A DNA stretch of 64,000 nt from Brevundimonas subvibrioides (GTDB taxonomy: Bacteria > Pseudomonadota > Alphaproteobacteria > Caulobacterales > Caulobacteraceae). Shown here piece by piece: positions 37,251-46,732 of the stretch. The notes beneath the pieces were generated by a model, which was not told where the DNA came from, made no database searches, and was given only the letters and a program-made list of their open reading frames with translations. Where the stretch lies: the NCBI GenBank assembly GCA_002280475.1, contig NCEB01000004.1, forward strand, positions 40,647 to 104,646, read 5' to 3'. Numbering within the stretch: position 1 is the stretch's first letter; every line of letters starts with the position of its first letter. The position numbers and the translations under genes were made by a program.

Positions 37251-37379
37251 ACGAGCCTTAACCCTTCGGCCCTAGTTTCGGCGGAAACCACCCTCACGTT
37301 CGCGTGAGAGCGGTGGGGCGTTCCAGACCGGCGCGTGGCAGGCTATGACGCTCGCCAAGCGGGGCTTTTGAGGTTTTCG

Positions 37380-39482
37380 ATGGCGGGTCCAGGTTTCGGG
37401 CGCGGGCAGGGTCCTGGCAACAGGGGCTCGGGCGGCGCGGCGCGCACGCCCTTGCAGCGCGCCCTGTATTGGGCGGCGGTTCTGGCCGTCTGGGGCCTGA
37501 TCTTCCTTGTGGTCTTCTTCGCGGTGTTCGCACGCGGCCTGCCCGACACATCGGCGCTGTACGACGTCGATCGCCAGCCCTCGATCACCTATCTGGACCG
37601 GAACGGGGCCCTGATCGCCACGCGCGGCTCGCAGCAGGCGCCCCCCGCCGATCTGGAGGCCCTGCCCGACTATGTGCCGGCCGCCTTCATCGCCATCGAG
37701 GACCGGCGCTTCTACTGGCATCCGGGCTTCGACCCCATCGGCATGATGCGGGCCATGGCGGCCAACATGCGGGCCGGCCGGATCGTCCAGGGCGGCTCGA
37801 CCCTGACCCAGCAGCTGGCCAAGAACCTGTTCCTGACGCCCGACCAGAACATCCGCCGCAAGGTGCAGGAACTGATGCTGGCCGTCTGGCTGGAGCTGAA
37901 GTTCTCCAAGGAGGAGATCCTCGCCTTGTATCTGAACCGGGTCTACTTCGGCGCGGGCGCCTATGGCATCGAGGCTGCGTCGCAGCGCTATTTCGACAAG
38001 GGCGCCAAGGACCTGACGGTCGGCGAGGCGGCGCTGCTGGCGGGTCTTCTGAAGGCTCCCAGCCGCTATTCGCCCGTCTCCGAGAGCGAGCGGGCCGCGA
38101 CCCGAGCGACCGTCGTGCTGGACGAAATGGTCGACGCCGGCGTCATCACCGCCGAACAGCGTGCCGCTGCCGTGCTGGCGCCGGTTCGGGTCTCGCGCAC
38201 TCTGGCGACGCAGCACGCCCAGTATTTCATCGACTGGCTGGACAAGGAAATCCGGGGCCTGGTCGGTGAACCGTCCGAGGACATGATCGTCGAGACCACG
38301 CTGGACCTGACGCTGCAGACAGCGGCCGAGCGGAACGTGCGCCGCGTCCTGGATCGCGACGCCTCGCGCGGGGTCGAGCAGGCGGCCCTGGTCGCCCTGG
38401 ACGGCGACGGCCGGGTCCGCGCCATGATCGGCGGGGCCTCCTATCCCGACAGCCAGTTCAACCGGGCCGTGGACGCCCGTCGTCAGGCCGGCTCGGCCTT
38501 CAAGCCCTTCGTCTATCTGGCGGCCATGGAAGCCGGCTACACGCCCGAGACGCCGGTGGTCGACGAGCCGATCCGCATCGGCAACTGGAGCCCGCGCAAC
38601 TACTCGGGCACCTTCGCGGGCGAGATGACCCTGGGCAACGCCGTGGCCCAGTCCACCAACACCGTCGCCGCCTATGTCGCCGACCAGATCGGGCGCGACA
38701 GCGTGGCCCGCGCGGCGCGGCGCCTGGGCATCAGCTCGCGCATCGGCCTGGAGCCGGCCATGGCTTTGGGCGCGGTCGAAGTGTCGCCGATCGACATGGC
38801 GACGGCCTATGACGCCTTCGCCAACGGCGGTCGCCGGGTCGAGGCCTATGGCATCAGCCGCATCCGCACGCCCCAGGGGCGGGTGATCTATCAGCGCGGC
38901 GCTCGCGACGCCGGTGGCCAGGCCATCAACAATCCGTCGCTCTACTATATGAACCAGATGCTGCGGGGCGTGGTGACCAACGGCACCGCCCGCGCGGCCG
39001 CCATCGCCGGCCGTGATCTGGCCGGCAAGACCGGCACCACCTCGGACTACAAGGACGCCTGGTTCGTGGGCTACACCGGCGGCTTCGTCGTCGCGGTCTG
39101 GGTGGGCAAGGACGACAACACCGCCATGCGCGGCGTGACCGGCGGCGCGGCCCCGGCCGCCATCTGGAAGGGCTTCATGGAGGCGGCCCTGCCGCGCCTC
39201 GCCGTCCAGCCCATCCCCAACGGCCCGCCCATGCCCGAGGGCTGGGTCGCGCCCGATCCCGTCGGCGACCTGATGAACTCGATCGAGGACCCCTTCGGCG
39301 ACAGCCGGGTCATCGACGGCGTCGACCCCGACGCGGGCGAGCCCTATGACCCGGACGCCCCCGTGGACAATCCGCGCCCGGCGGTCGTCGAGGACCAGCG
39401 CCGCCGCGACGATCCGCCCGATCAGAACCCGGAGCCCGTCGAGCGCGAACGCGAGCGCCAGAGAGACCCGCTGTTCTTCTGA
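37380..39482 (+). CDS. Bifunctional penicillin-binding protein 1A
   Basis: 700 residues from ATG 37380 (MAGPGFGRG). Membrane anchor at about 30-50. The GT51 glycosyltransferase domain has the catalytic Glu107 in IAIEDRRFYWHPG and GGSTLTQQLAKN (138-149). The transpeptidase has the SxxK motif Ser372-Ala-Phe-Lys375, SxN as STN, and KTG at 550-552. It polymerises and cross-links peptidoglycan. The last ~60 residues are Pro/Asp/Arg rich and probably disordered. The start at 37335 is possible but less likely. Confidence 0.93.
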   Translation: MAGPGFGRGQGPGNRGSGGAARTPLQRALYWAAVLAVWGLIFLVVFFAVFARGLPDTSALYDVDRQPSITYLDRNGALIATRGSQQAPPADLEALPDYVPAAFIAIEDRRFYWHPGFDPIGMMRAMAANMRAGRIVQGGSTLTQQLAKNLFLTPDQNIRRKVQELMLAVWLELKFSKEEILALYLNRVYFGAGAYGIEAASQRYFDKGAKDLTVGEAALLAGLLKAPSRYSPVSESERAATRATVVLDEMVDAGVITAEQRAAAVLAPVRVSRTLATQHAQYFIDWLDKEIRGLVGEPSEDMIVETTLDLTLQTAAERNVRRVLDRDASRGVEQAALVALDGDGRVRAMIGGASYPDSQFNRAVDARRQAGSAFKPFVYLAAMEAGYTPETPVVDEPIRIGNWSPRNYSGTFAGEMTLGNAVAQSTNTVAAYVADQIGRDSVARAARRLGISSRIGLEPAMALGAVEVSPIDMATAYDAFANGGRRVEAYGISRIRTPQGRVIYQRGARDAGGQAINNPSLYYMNQMLRGVVTNGTARAAAIAGRDLAGKTGTTSDYKDAWFVGYTGGFVVAVWVGKDDNTAMRGVTGGAAPAAIWKGFMEAALPRLAVQPIPNGPPMPEGWVAPDPVGDLMNSIEDPFGDSRVIDGVDPDAGEPYDPDAPVDNPRPAVVEDQRRRDDPPDQNPEPVERERERQRDPLFF

Positions 39483-39485
39483 GGC

Positions 39486-40211
39486 TCAGCGCCCGACGGC
39501 GTGGAGCGCCGCGCCGTGGGTCCGCAGCCAGGCGCGGTGGGGGCGGGGGTCGCCGATCAAACGGTTCACGACAGACCAATAGGCCGGGCTGTGATCGGCA
39601 TGGACCAGATGGGCGACCTCGTGCGCGGCCAGATAGTCCAGCACCGGAGGCGGGGCCAGGATCACGCGCCAGCTGTAGCGGATCGACCGCGTGCGGGGCG
39701 TGCAGGATCCCCAGCGGGTGCCCGCGTCGTTGATGGTGATCGAGACGGGTCCCTGGCCCAGGGCGGTCCGATGGACTTCGGTTCGCTCGGCCAGACGATC
39801 GCGCGCGCGCCGCTTCAGCAGATTGGTGACCCGCCGGGCGAAGGCTTCGCCCTCGCCGCCCGAGACGATGCGGCGACCGTCTGGGCCCTCCACCAGCCGC
39901 GCGGCCCCGTTGCCGGGTGCGGCCTCCAGCCGGATCGAGCCGCCTTCGAACGGGATGACGGCGCCCGGGGCCAGGGCCGCGCCCGCCGGACGGGCCGTCA
40001 GGCGCTGGGCGATCCAGTCGGACTTGGAGCGGGCGAAGGCCACGGCGTCGGCGAGGTGACGCTCGGACGGAGCGACCGCCACGGCCTCGCCCCGGCGGCC
40101 GTCGATGCGGATCGAGATGCGCCGCGCGCGCGGATTGACGCTGAGCCTCAGCTCTCCGCCGCCCTCAAGCGGCAGTCGCTGTCCGGTCCGGTACGGCTGA
40201 GAGCTTTTCAT
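39486..40211 (-). CDS. YgjP-like (M48-type) metallopeptidase domain protein
   Basis: 241 residues from ATG 40211 (MKSSQPYRTG). The C-terminal half has WGSCTPRTRSIRYSWRV and the zinc motif HEVAHLVHADHSPAYW (His197, Glu198, His201, third ligand His205), hallmarks of the YgjP/DUF45 family. The cellular role is unknown. The start lies inside the end of phaZ (47-bp overlap), so a later start is possible, but the conserved N-terminal strands (LRLSVNPRARRISIRID) begin near residue 21. Confidence 0.82.
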   Translation of the reverse strand: MKSSQPYRTGQRLPLEGGGELRLSVNPRARRISIRIDGRRGEAVAVAPSERHLADAVAFARSKSDWIAQRLTARPAGAALAPGAVIPFEGGSIRLEAAPGNGAARLVEGPDGRRIVSGGEGEAFARRVTNLLKRRARDRLAERTEVHRTALGQGPVSITINDAGTRWGSCTPRTRSIRYSWRVILAPPPVLDYLAAHEVAHLVHADHSPAYWSVVNRLIGDPRPHRAWLRTHGAALHAVGR

Positions 40212-41445
40212 TGGCGGCGATGAAGTCCCGGGTGCGGGGGTAGATCTCCTCGCGGAACCGCCGCCCGTTGAAGACGCCGTAGTGGCCGACCTCGGGCTGG
40301 ACGTAAAGCACGCGGCGGTCGTCGGGGATTTCGGTGCAGATCGTGTGCGCCGCCTGGGTCTGACCAACGCCGGAAATGTCGTCCTTCTCGCCCTCGACCG
40401 TCATCAGGCCGATGTCGGTGATCCTGGTCAGATCGACGCGCTGGCCCCGGTGTTCCAGGAGGCCGCGCGGCAACAGGTGCGACTGGAAGACGATGTCGAT
40501 GGTCTGGAGATAGAACTCCTCGGTCAGGTCCAGCACCGACAGATACTCGTCATAGAACTGCTCGTGCTTTTCCACCCCGTCCCCGTCGCCGGCGACCAGG
40601 TCGCGGAAATAGTCCCAGTGAGCGTCGGTGTGGCGCGCCTCGTTCATCGACATGAAGCTGTAGAGCTGGACGAAGCCCGGATAGACCTCGCGGCCGAAGC
40701 CCGGATAGGGCCAGGGCACGGTGTGGATCATGTTGGACTGGAACCAGGCGAAGGGCTTGGCTTCGGCCAGCTGGTTCGTGACCGTCGGCGACAGGCGCGC
40801 GTCGATCGGCGAACCCATGAAGGTCATCGACGCCGGTCGGTTCGGATCGTTCTCGGCCGCCATGACGGCGGCGGCGGCCAGCACCGGCGGGCCCGGCTGG
40901 CAGACGCCGACGACATGGGCCCGGGGTCCGATCTGGGCCAGCATGGTGCGGACGTGGTCGATGTAGTCGTGGAAGTCGAAGCGCCCTTCCAGCATCGGCA
41001 CCTGACGGGCGTTGACCCAGTCGGTGACATAGACGTCGTGGTCCTGGAGGAAGGTCTCGACCGTGCCGCGCAGCAGGGTCGCATAGTGGCCCGACAGGGG
41101 GGCCACGATCAGCACGCTGGGGGCGGCGGCGGGCTTTCGCGCCCGCTTCAGGTCGCCGACATTCCGGGCGAAACGGACCAGCCGGACCCACGGGCTCTGC
41201 CAGATCACCTGTTCGGTGGTTCGGACCGGATGGCCGTCGATGTTGACGACGTCCAGGCCCCAGGCCGGCTTGCCGTAGCGACGCGTGACGCTCTCGAACA
41301 GCTCGGCCGAGGCATAGGCCGTGCGACCGACGGCGGTCTGCGAGGCGGGATTGAAGGGCGAGGTCCAGAATTTGCGGGCGAACTGGGCCCCGATCCGGAA
41401 AGGCTGCGCCGAGGAATAGGCGAACTCGTGAAGCGCGTAGAGCAT
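40165..41445 (-). CDS. phaZ: Intracellular polyhydroxyalkanoate depolymerase
   Basis: 426 residues. It is an alpha/beta hydrolase whose nucleophile elbow reads GVCQPG, so the nucleophile is Cys182, not Ser, as in intracellular PHB depolymerases of the PhaZ1 type. Asp/His partners are likely in VEGEKDDISG and PEVGHYGVFNG. It breaks down stored poly-3-hydroxybutyrate. The 3-hydroxybutyryl-CoA dehydrogenase and the thiolase in this window would fit the same storage metabolism but are not linked to it. The upstream gap 41446-41562 has AT-rich stretches that may include the promoter. Confidence 0.92.
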   Translation of the reverse strand: MLYALHEFAYSSAQPFRIGAQFARKFWTSPFNPASQTAVGRTAYASAELFESVTRRYGKPAWGLDVVNIDGHPVRTTEQVIWQSPWVRLVRFARNVGDLKRARKPAAAPSVLIVAPLSGHYATLLRGTVETFLQDHDVYVTDWVNARQVPMLEGRFDFHDYIDHVRTMLAQIGPRAHVVGVCQPGPPVLAAAAVMAAENDPNRPASMTFMGSPIDARLSPTVTNQLAEAKPFAWFQSNMIHTVPWPYPGFGREVYPGFVQLYSFMSMNEARHTDAHWDYFRDLVAGDGDGVEKHEQFYDEYLSVLDLTEEFYLQTIDIVFQSHLLPRGLLEHRGQRVDLTRITDIGLMTVEGEKDDISGVGQTQAAHTICTEIPDDRRVLYVQPEVGHYGVFNGRRFREEIYPRTRDFIAANEKLSAVPDRTATAA

Positions 41446-41562
41446 GGAATCCTTGAGGCGGCCCCCGTACGGGCGGGGATGGGGCCATAGAACGCCCGGC
41501 TTGGCAAAAGGATTATCGCCGATAACCCTTAACCGTTACCAAGCGTGACGGTCGCCGCCCGT

Positions 41563-42186
41563 TCACCCTCGCGCCATCACACGCCGGATCAACTCCGCCG
41601 ACCGCTCCGGCCCCAGGTCGTGCGCCAGCGCGGAGCGGAATCGCCCGTCCGGGCCCATCAGATAGACCGTCAGCGAGTGGTTCATGGTGTAGGCTTCGCC
41701 CTCGCCGACCTTCTCGTAGAAGGCGCGGTAGACCCGGGCGGTGTCGGCGACCTGTGCGGGCGTGCCGGTCAGGCCGATGACGCCCGGCGGAAAGCCATCG
41801 GACGACAGATAGTCCTTCAGCGCCTGAGGCGTGTCCCGCTCCGGATCGACGGACACGAAGACGATCTGCAGATCGTCGGCGGCCCCTCCCAGCCGCTGAC
41901 GGGTGGCTTCCAGCGCCGTCAGGGTGGTCGGGCAGAAGTCGGGGCAGTAGGTGAAGCCGAAAAAGACCAGGCTCCATTTCCCGGTCAACAGGGACTGATC
42001 GACCGCCTGGCCCTGCTGGTTCACCAGCCGGAAATCGCCGCCGACGCTGGGCTGGCCGGTGCTGGTTCCCTCCGCCACGGCCTCCGCCTGCTCGCGGCCT
42101 GTCACCACCACGACCGTGACGGTCGCAAGGGCGGCCGCGATGGCGATACAGGCACCGGCGAACAGCAGGACGGAACGGCGTGGCAT
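41563..42186 (-). CDS. SCO1/SenC family copper-binding thioredoxin-fold protein
   Basis: 207 residues from ATG 42186. A single N-terminal anchor (about 7-29) is followed by a thioredoxin fold with the copper ligands Cys81 and Cys85 (FTYCPDFCPTT) and a His in NHSLTVYLM. Sco proteins deliver copper to the CuA centre of cytochrome c oxidase or act as thiol reductases. It is divergent from regB (54 bp apart); the Sco homologue SenC is next to regA in Rhodobacter, so this link between respiration and redox signalling is an old one. Confidence 0.92.
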   Translation of the reverse strand: MPRRSVLLFAGACIAIAAALATVTVVVVTGREQAEAVAEGTSTGQPSVGGDFRLVNQQGQAVDQSLLTGKWSLVFFGFTYCPDFCPTTLTALEATRQRLGGAADDLQIVFVSVDPERDTPQALKDYLSSDGFPPGVIGLTGTPAQVADTARVYRAFYEKVGEGEAYTMNHSLTVYLMGPDGRFRSALAHDLGPERSAELIRRVMARG

Positions 42187-42240
42187 CGTGTCTCCAAAGG
42201 CGGGGCCGACATCGGCGTGGCGGGGGTCTATAGACCGGTC

Positions 42241-43683
42241 GTGAGTTTCAGCGAAGCCATCACCCCGTCGCAACCCGCCGACCGTCCCGGACTGCCGCGT
42301 CGCAGCCGGGGCCTGAGCCTGCGCACCCTCATCATCTTGCGCTGGCTGGCCATCGCGGGCCAGACGGCGACGGTGATCGTGCTGGTCGCCATGCTGCATT
42401 TTCCCTTGCCAATGTGGGAATGCCTGGCGGTGATCTTCGCCAGCGTGGTCGCCAATCTGCTGGCCATGTCGCGGCTGAGACAGGTCGACGGCCGGCTGCC
42501 CGACGGCCGCCAGACGGCGATCCATCTGGGTTTCGACATCCTGCAGCTGACGGCGCTGCTGGCCTTCACGGGCGGGCTGGAGAACCCGTTCTGCCTCTTG
42601 CTGGTCGCGCCGGTCACGGTGGCGGCGGCCTCCCTGCCGGGCCGTCAGGCCTTGCTGCTGGGTCTGCTGGTCCTGATCGCCACCATCGGTCTGTTCTTCT
42701 GGTCCATGCCCCTGCCGTGGCAGGCGGGGACGCGGCTGGAGCTGCCGTCGCTCTATCGGTTCGGGATCGGTTTGGCCCTGATCACGGGCGTGGTCTTCAC
42801 CGCCGCCTATGCCTGGCGCGTGGCGGCCGACGCCGAGAAGCTGGAACTGGCCCTGGCCACGACCCAGGACGTGCTGCAGCGCGAGCAGCGGCTTGCGGCC
42901 CTCGGTGGGCTCGCGGCGGCCGCTGCGCATGAGCTGGGCACCCCGCTGGCGACCATCCAGGTCGTGGCCAAGGAGCTTCTGAGGGCCTCGCCCGCCGACG
43001 GGCCGGTGGCCGAGGACGCGCGGTTGCTGTTGGTCCAGGCCGATCGTTGCCGCGACATCCTGAAACGCCTGTCCCAGCGCCCCGAGGACGGCGACGCCCT
43101 CTATACCGAGGTGGGCCTGAAGGCCCTGCTGAACGAGGTGGTGGATCCACACCTGGGCTTCGACCTTGATATCGCGGTTCTGGTGACCACGCCGCCGGGC
43201 ATGGCCGAGCCGCACGTCAAACGCCTGGCGGAGGTCGTCCACGGCCTGTCCGCCATCGTCGAGAACGCGGCCGATTTCGCGGCGACCCAGGTCCGGGTCG
43301 AGGCCAAGGCGGATCGCAGCTGGATCACCATCGCCGTGACCGACGACGGCCCCGGCTTCGCCGCCGACATCCTGCCGCGGCTGGGCGAGCCCTATGTGAC
43401 GTCTCGGCCGCACGGCAAGGCGCGTCAGGCCGTGGCCAAGCAACTGGCGGCGGCGACGGCGGCGGCCCGCGCGCCGAAGAAGTCGCGCCCCGCTCCGGCC
43501 GAGCTGCTGGCCGAGGCCATTCCCAGCCAGGGCGGCATGGGCCTGGGCTTCTTCATCGCCCGCACCCTGCTGGAGCGGACCGGCGGCCAGGTCGCCGTGG
43601 GCCACGGGGACGGGGGCCCCGGGGGAAACCGGGGCGCGCGCGTCACCATTCGCTGGCCCAGAGACGCCCTGGAAGCGTTATAG
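42241..43683 (+). CDS. regB: Redox-sensing histidine kinase RegB/PrrB/ActS
   Basis: 480 residues from GTG 42241. Six membrane helices in the first ~195 residues include the quinone-binding GGLENPF (111-117). The H-box is AAAHELGTPLATI with His230. Cys270 in QADRCRDILKRL is at the place of the redox-active Cys265 of Rhodobacter RegB. The ATPase domain has NAADFA, DDGPGF and GMGLGFFIARTL, with an Ala/Lys-rich insertion before it. It senses the redox state of the quinone pool and phosphorylates RegA, the next gene. Confidence 0.93.
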   Translation: MSFSEAITPSQPADRPGLPRRSRGLSLRTLIILRWLAIAGQTATVIVLVAMLHFPLPMWECLAVIFASVVANLLAMSRLRQVDGRLPDGRQTAIHLGFDILQLTALLAFTGGLENPFCLLLVAPVTVAAASLPGRQALLLGLLVLIATIGLFFWSMPLPWQAGTRLELPSLYRFGIGLALITGVVFTAAYAWRVAADAEKLELALATTQDVLQREQRLAALGGLAAAAAHELGTPLATIQVVAKELLRASPADGPVAEDARLLLVQADRCRDILKRLSQRPEDGDALYTEVGLKALLNEVVDPHLGFDLDIAVLVTTPPGMAEPHVKRLAEVVHGLSAIVENAADFAATQVRVEAKADRSWITIAVTDDGPGFAADILPRLGEPYVTSRPHGKARQAVAKQLAAATAAARAPKKSRPAPAELLAEAIPSQGGMGLGFFIARTLLERTGGQVAVGHGDGGPGGNRGARVTIRWPRDALEAL

Positions 43684-43765
43684 TCACTCCGCAGGCGACG
43701 CATCGCCGCACCGCTTGAAAGCCGGACCGCAAGGCCCGACCTGCCCGCCAAGGGAGATCACCGTC

Positions 43766-44350
43766 ATGCCGACCGCCACCGCCACCGCCACCGCCACCCC
43801 GACCGTCGAGGACCGCATCGCCGCCCTCGCCGATCGGTCCCTGCTGCTGCTGGACGACGACCAGGCGTTGCGGACCCGTCTGGGCCGGGCGCTTGAATCG
43901 CGCGGGTTCGAGGTCACCACCGCCGCCACCGTCGCCGAGGCCACCGAGGCGTTGAGGGCCAAACTTCCCGCCTTCGCCGTGCTGGACATGCGGCTGGAGG
44001 ACGGCAACGGCCTGAAGGTGGTCGAGGCCATCCGCGAACGCCGCGAGGACGCCCGCATCGTCATGCTGACCGGTTATGGCGCGATCGCCACGGCCGTCGC
44101 GGCGGTCAAGGCCGGGGCCGTCGACTATCTGTCCAAGCCCGCCGACGCCGACGACGTGGTCAAGGCGCTGCTGGCCACCGGCGACGCGCCCGAGCCGCCC
44201 GAGAACCCGATGAGCGCCGACCGCGTCCGCTGGGAGCACATCCAGCGGGTCTACGAGCTGTGCGATCACAACGTCTCGGAGACCGCGCGGCGTCTGGGGA
44301 TGCACCGCCGGACGCTCCAGCGCATCCTGGCGAAACGCGCGCCGCGATAG
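43766..44350 (+). CDS. regA: Response regulator RegA/PrrA/ActR
   Basis: 194 residues. Receiver domain with acidic pocket LLLDDD (about 28-32) and phospho-acceptor Asp74 in AVLDMRLEDGNG; Thr in MLTGYG and Lys in YLSKPAD complete the site. A Pro-rich linker leads to a Fis-type helix-turn-helix (VSETARRLGMHRRTLQRIL), as in all RegA proteins. The N-terminus has an odd Thr-Ala repeat (TATATATATPT) coded by tandem GCCACC units. The start ATG 43766 follows AGGGAG. It is the partner of RegB in global redox control. Confidence 0.94.
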   Translation: MPTATATATATPTVEDRIAALADRSLLLLDDDQALRTRLGRALESRGFEVTTAATVAEATEALRAKLPAFAVLDMRLEDGNGLKVVEAIRERREDARIVMLTGYGAIATAVAAVKAGAVDYLSKPADADDVVKALLATGDAPEPPENPMSADRVRWEHIQRVYELCDHNVSETARRLGMHRRTLQRILAKRAPR

Positions 44351-44426
44351 GCAACATACGGCCGAGCTTTGCCCCTCGCGTCGGTTCCGCTAGTCAGGAT
44401 CCAACGACAAGAGGGAAACGCGGACG

Positions 44427-45665
44427 ATGAAGGTTCTGGTCCTGGGCGGCGACGGCTTCTGCGGCTGGCCGACGGCGCTGCACTTGTCGGCGCGAGGCTG
44501 GGACGTCGTCATCGTCGACAATCTGAGCCGGCGCAACATCGACAACGAGCTGGAAGTCCAGTCCCTGACGCCGATCCGACCGGTCGGCGAACGGATCGCG
44601 GCCTGGACGGAGGTCTCGGGGCGCGAGATCGGCTTCGTCAACATGACGGTCGGCAAGGAGTTCGACCGTCTGGTGGCCCTCATCCGCGACGAGCGTCCGG
44701 ACAGCGTCGTCCACTTCGCAGAGCAGCGGGCCGCGCCCTATTCGATGAAGTCGGCCCGGCACAAGCTCTACACCGTCGACAATAATCTGAACGCCACCAA
44801 CCACCTTCTGGCGGCCATCGTCGAGAGCGGTCTGGACGTGCATCTGGCGCACCTCGGCACCATGGGGGTCTATGGCTATACGACCGCCGGCCTGCGCATT
44901 CCCGAGGGCTATCTGAAGGTCACGGTCGACACCGATTTCGGTCCGGCCGAGCAGGAGATCCTGTTCCCGCCGAACCCGGGCAGCATCTATCACATGACCA
45001 AGACCCAGGACGCCCTGCTGTTCCAGTTCTACGCCAAGAACGACCAGCTTCGGATCACCGACCTGCACCAGGGCATCGTCTGGGGCGCCCAGACCGAGGA
45101 GACGCGCCAGGACGAGCGGCTGATCAACCGGTTCGACTACGACGGCGACTACGGCACGGTGCTGAACCGGTTCCTGATGCAGGCGGCGGTCGGCTATCCG
45201 CTGACGGTGCACGGATCGGGCGGCCAGACGCGCGCCTTCATCCACATCCAGGACACGGTGCGCTGCGTCGAGCTGGCGCTGAACAATCCGCCGGCGCGGG
45301 GCGAGCGGGTCAAGATCCTGAATCAGATGACCGAAAGCCGCCGCGTGCGCGATCTGGCGGCCATGGTGGCCGACATGACGGGGGCCGAGGTCCACAACGT
45401 CCCCAATCCGCGTCAGGAGGCCGACGAGAACGAACTGGTGGTCGCCAACGACCAGTTCCGCGACCTGGGCCTGAAGCCCATCACCCTGGCCGAGGGGCTG
45501 ATGGCGGATGTGGCCGAGGTCGCCCGGCGCTATGCCGACCGGGCCGACCGGTCCAAGATTCCCTGCGTGTCCGCCTGGAACGCCGGCCGGGCCAAGGCCA
45601 TCGAGGTCGAGCCGGCTCGACCCGTTCCGGCTCCGCCCGCCGCGCCGCGCATCCGCGCCGTCTGA
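44427..45665 (+). CDS. sqdB: UDP-sulfoquinovose synthase-like NAD-dependent epimerase
   Basis: 412 residues, extended SDR. NAD-binding GGDGFCGW (7-14), then DNLSRRNIDNELEVQSLTPI and FAEQRAAPYSM, which are close to SqdB. The active-site Tyr-x-x-x-Lys is YHMTK (about 190). SqdB makes UDP-sulfoquinovose from UDP-glucose and sulfite for the sulfolipid SQDG. The partner glycosyltransferase (SqdX or SqdD) is not adjacent. The C-terminal ~25 residues are Pro/Ala rich. Confidence 0.88.
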   Translation: MKVLVLGGDGFCGWPTALHLSARGWDVVIVDNLSRRNIDNELEVQSLTPIRPVGERIAAWTEVSGREIGFVNMTVGKEFDRLVALIRDERPDSVVHFAEQRAAPYSMKSARHKLYTVDNNLNATNHLLAAIVESGLDVHLAHLGTMGVYGYTTAGLRIPEGYLKVTVDTDFGPAEQEILFPPNPGSIYHMTKTQDALLFQFYAKNDQLRITDLHQGIVWGAQTEETRQDERLINRFDYDGDYGTVLNRFLMQAAVGYPLTVHGSGGQTRAFIHIQDTVRCVELALNNPPARGERVKILNQMTESRRVRDLAAMVADMTGAEVHNVPNPRQEADENELVVANDQFRDLGLKPITLAEGLMADVAEVARRYADRADRSKIPCVSAWNAGRAKAIEVEPARPVPAPPAAPRIRAV

Positions 45666-45673
45666 CGCCGCGC

Positions 45674-46534
45674 GTGACCGGATCGCTCCTCGTCTTCGGC
45701 GGTGGCTATGTCGGCGCACGGGCCGCGCGTGCAGCCTTGCGGCGGGGCATGGCCGCGGCGGCCACGTCGCGCGATGCGGGCCGCCGGGCGTCGCTGGCGG
45801 TCGAGGGCGTCGACGCGATCGACCCTCGCGATGCCGAGGCCCTGTCGGCTGCGGTCGCGCGCGCCTCCGCCATCCTGGTCACCGCCGCGCCGGACGCCGC
45901 CGGATGTCCCGGGCTGAGAGCCCTGGTCCCCGCCCTCACGGCCTGCGGAGCCTATCCGGACTGGATCGGCTATATCTCCTCGACCGCCGTCTATGGCGAT
46001 CGCGACGGCGGTTGGGCCTTCGAGGACGACGACCTGAACGCCTCGTCGCTGGAGGGCGCGCGCCGTGTTCGGGCCGAGGCGGACTGGCTGGACGCCGGAC
46101 GCGGCATGGGCCTGACCGTGCAGCTGTTTCGCCTGCCGGGGATCTATGGACCCGGACGGTCGGTCGTCGATCGGCTGCGGGACGGCACCGCGCGCCTGGT
46201 GAGGAAGCCGGGCCAGGTCTTCAACCGGATTCACGTCGATGACGCCGTTTCGGGCCTGTTCGCCTCGATGGACCGGCCAAATCCCGGTCGGGCCTATACC
46301 CTGGCCGACGACGAACCGGCCCCCGCCGATGTGGTCATGGAATGGACGGCCGACCGGCTGGGCTTGCCGCGTCCGCCCGAGGTCTGCTGGACCGACCCGT
46401 CGGTGTCGGAGGCGATGCGACGGTTCTATCTGGATTCCAAGCGGCTCTCGAACGCTCGGGCCAAGGCCGAACTGGGCTGGCGACCGGCCTATCCCGGCTG
46501 GCGTGAGGGGATCGAGGCGATCCTGGCGGCGTGA
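45674..46534 (+). CDS. SDR family NAD(P)-dependent oxidoreductase (YeeZ-like)
   Basis: 286 residues from GTG 45674, 8 bp after sqdB. The dinucleotide site is GGGYVGARAARAALRRG. The segment YISSTAVYGDRDGGW and the later RLPGIYGPGRSVVDR fit the atypical/extended SDR group related to YeeZ. The typical catalytic Tyr-x-x-x-Lys is replaced (ARRVRAEADW region), as in atypical members. Substrate unknown; the position after sqdB suggests, but does not show, a shared pathway. Confidence 0.82.
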   Translation: MTGSLLVFGGGYVGARAARAALRRGMAAAATSRDAGRRASLAVEGVDAIDPRDAEALSAAVARASAILVTAAPDAAGCPGLRALVPALTACGAYPDWIGYISSTAVYGDRDGGWAFEDDDLNASSLEGARRVRAEADWLDAGRGMGLTVQLFRLPGIYGPGRSVVDRLRDGTARLVRKPGQVFNRIHVDDAVSGLFASMDRPNPGRAYTLADDEPAPADVVMEWTADRLGLPRPPEVCWTDPSVSEAMRRFYLDSKRLSNARAKAELGWRPAYPGWREGIEAILAA

Positions 46535-46732
46535 CGAGACCTTGAATCCTCCCACCACCTACGGTCTCCGGGCGAAGGCCCGGCTGCTCCGCCCGCCCTT
46601 CCCACCCGTTCACAGCGGAAGAGCGATGCCGCATGCCTGACCCCGCGACGCCGCGCCGTGCCGAACGGCGTTGGCCTTTCCCGTTCGGCTCGCTAGAAGC
46701 GGCGTTCAACCCTTTCCCTTCAGGAGCAACCC

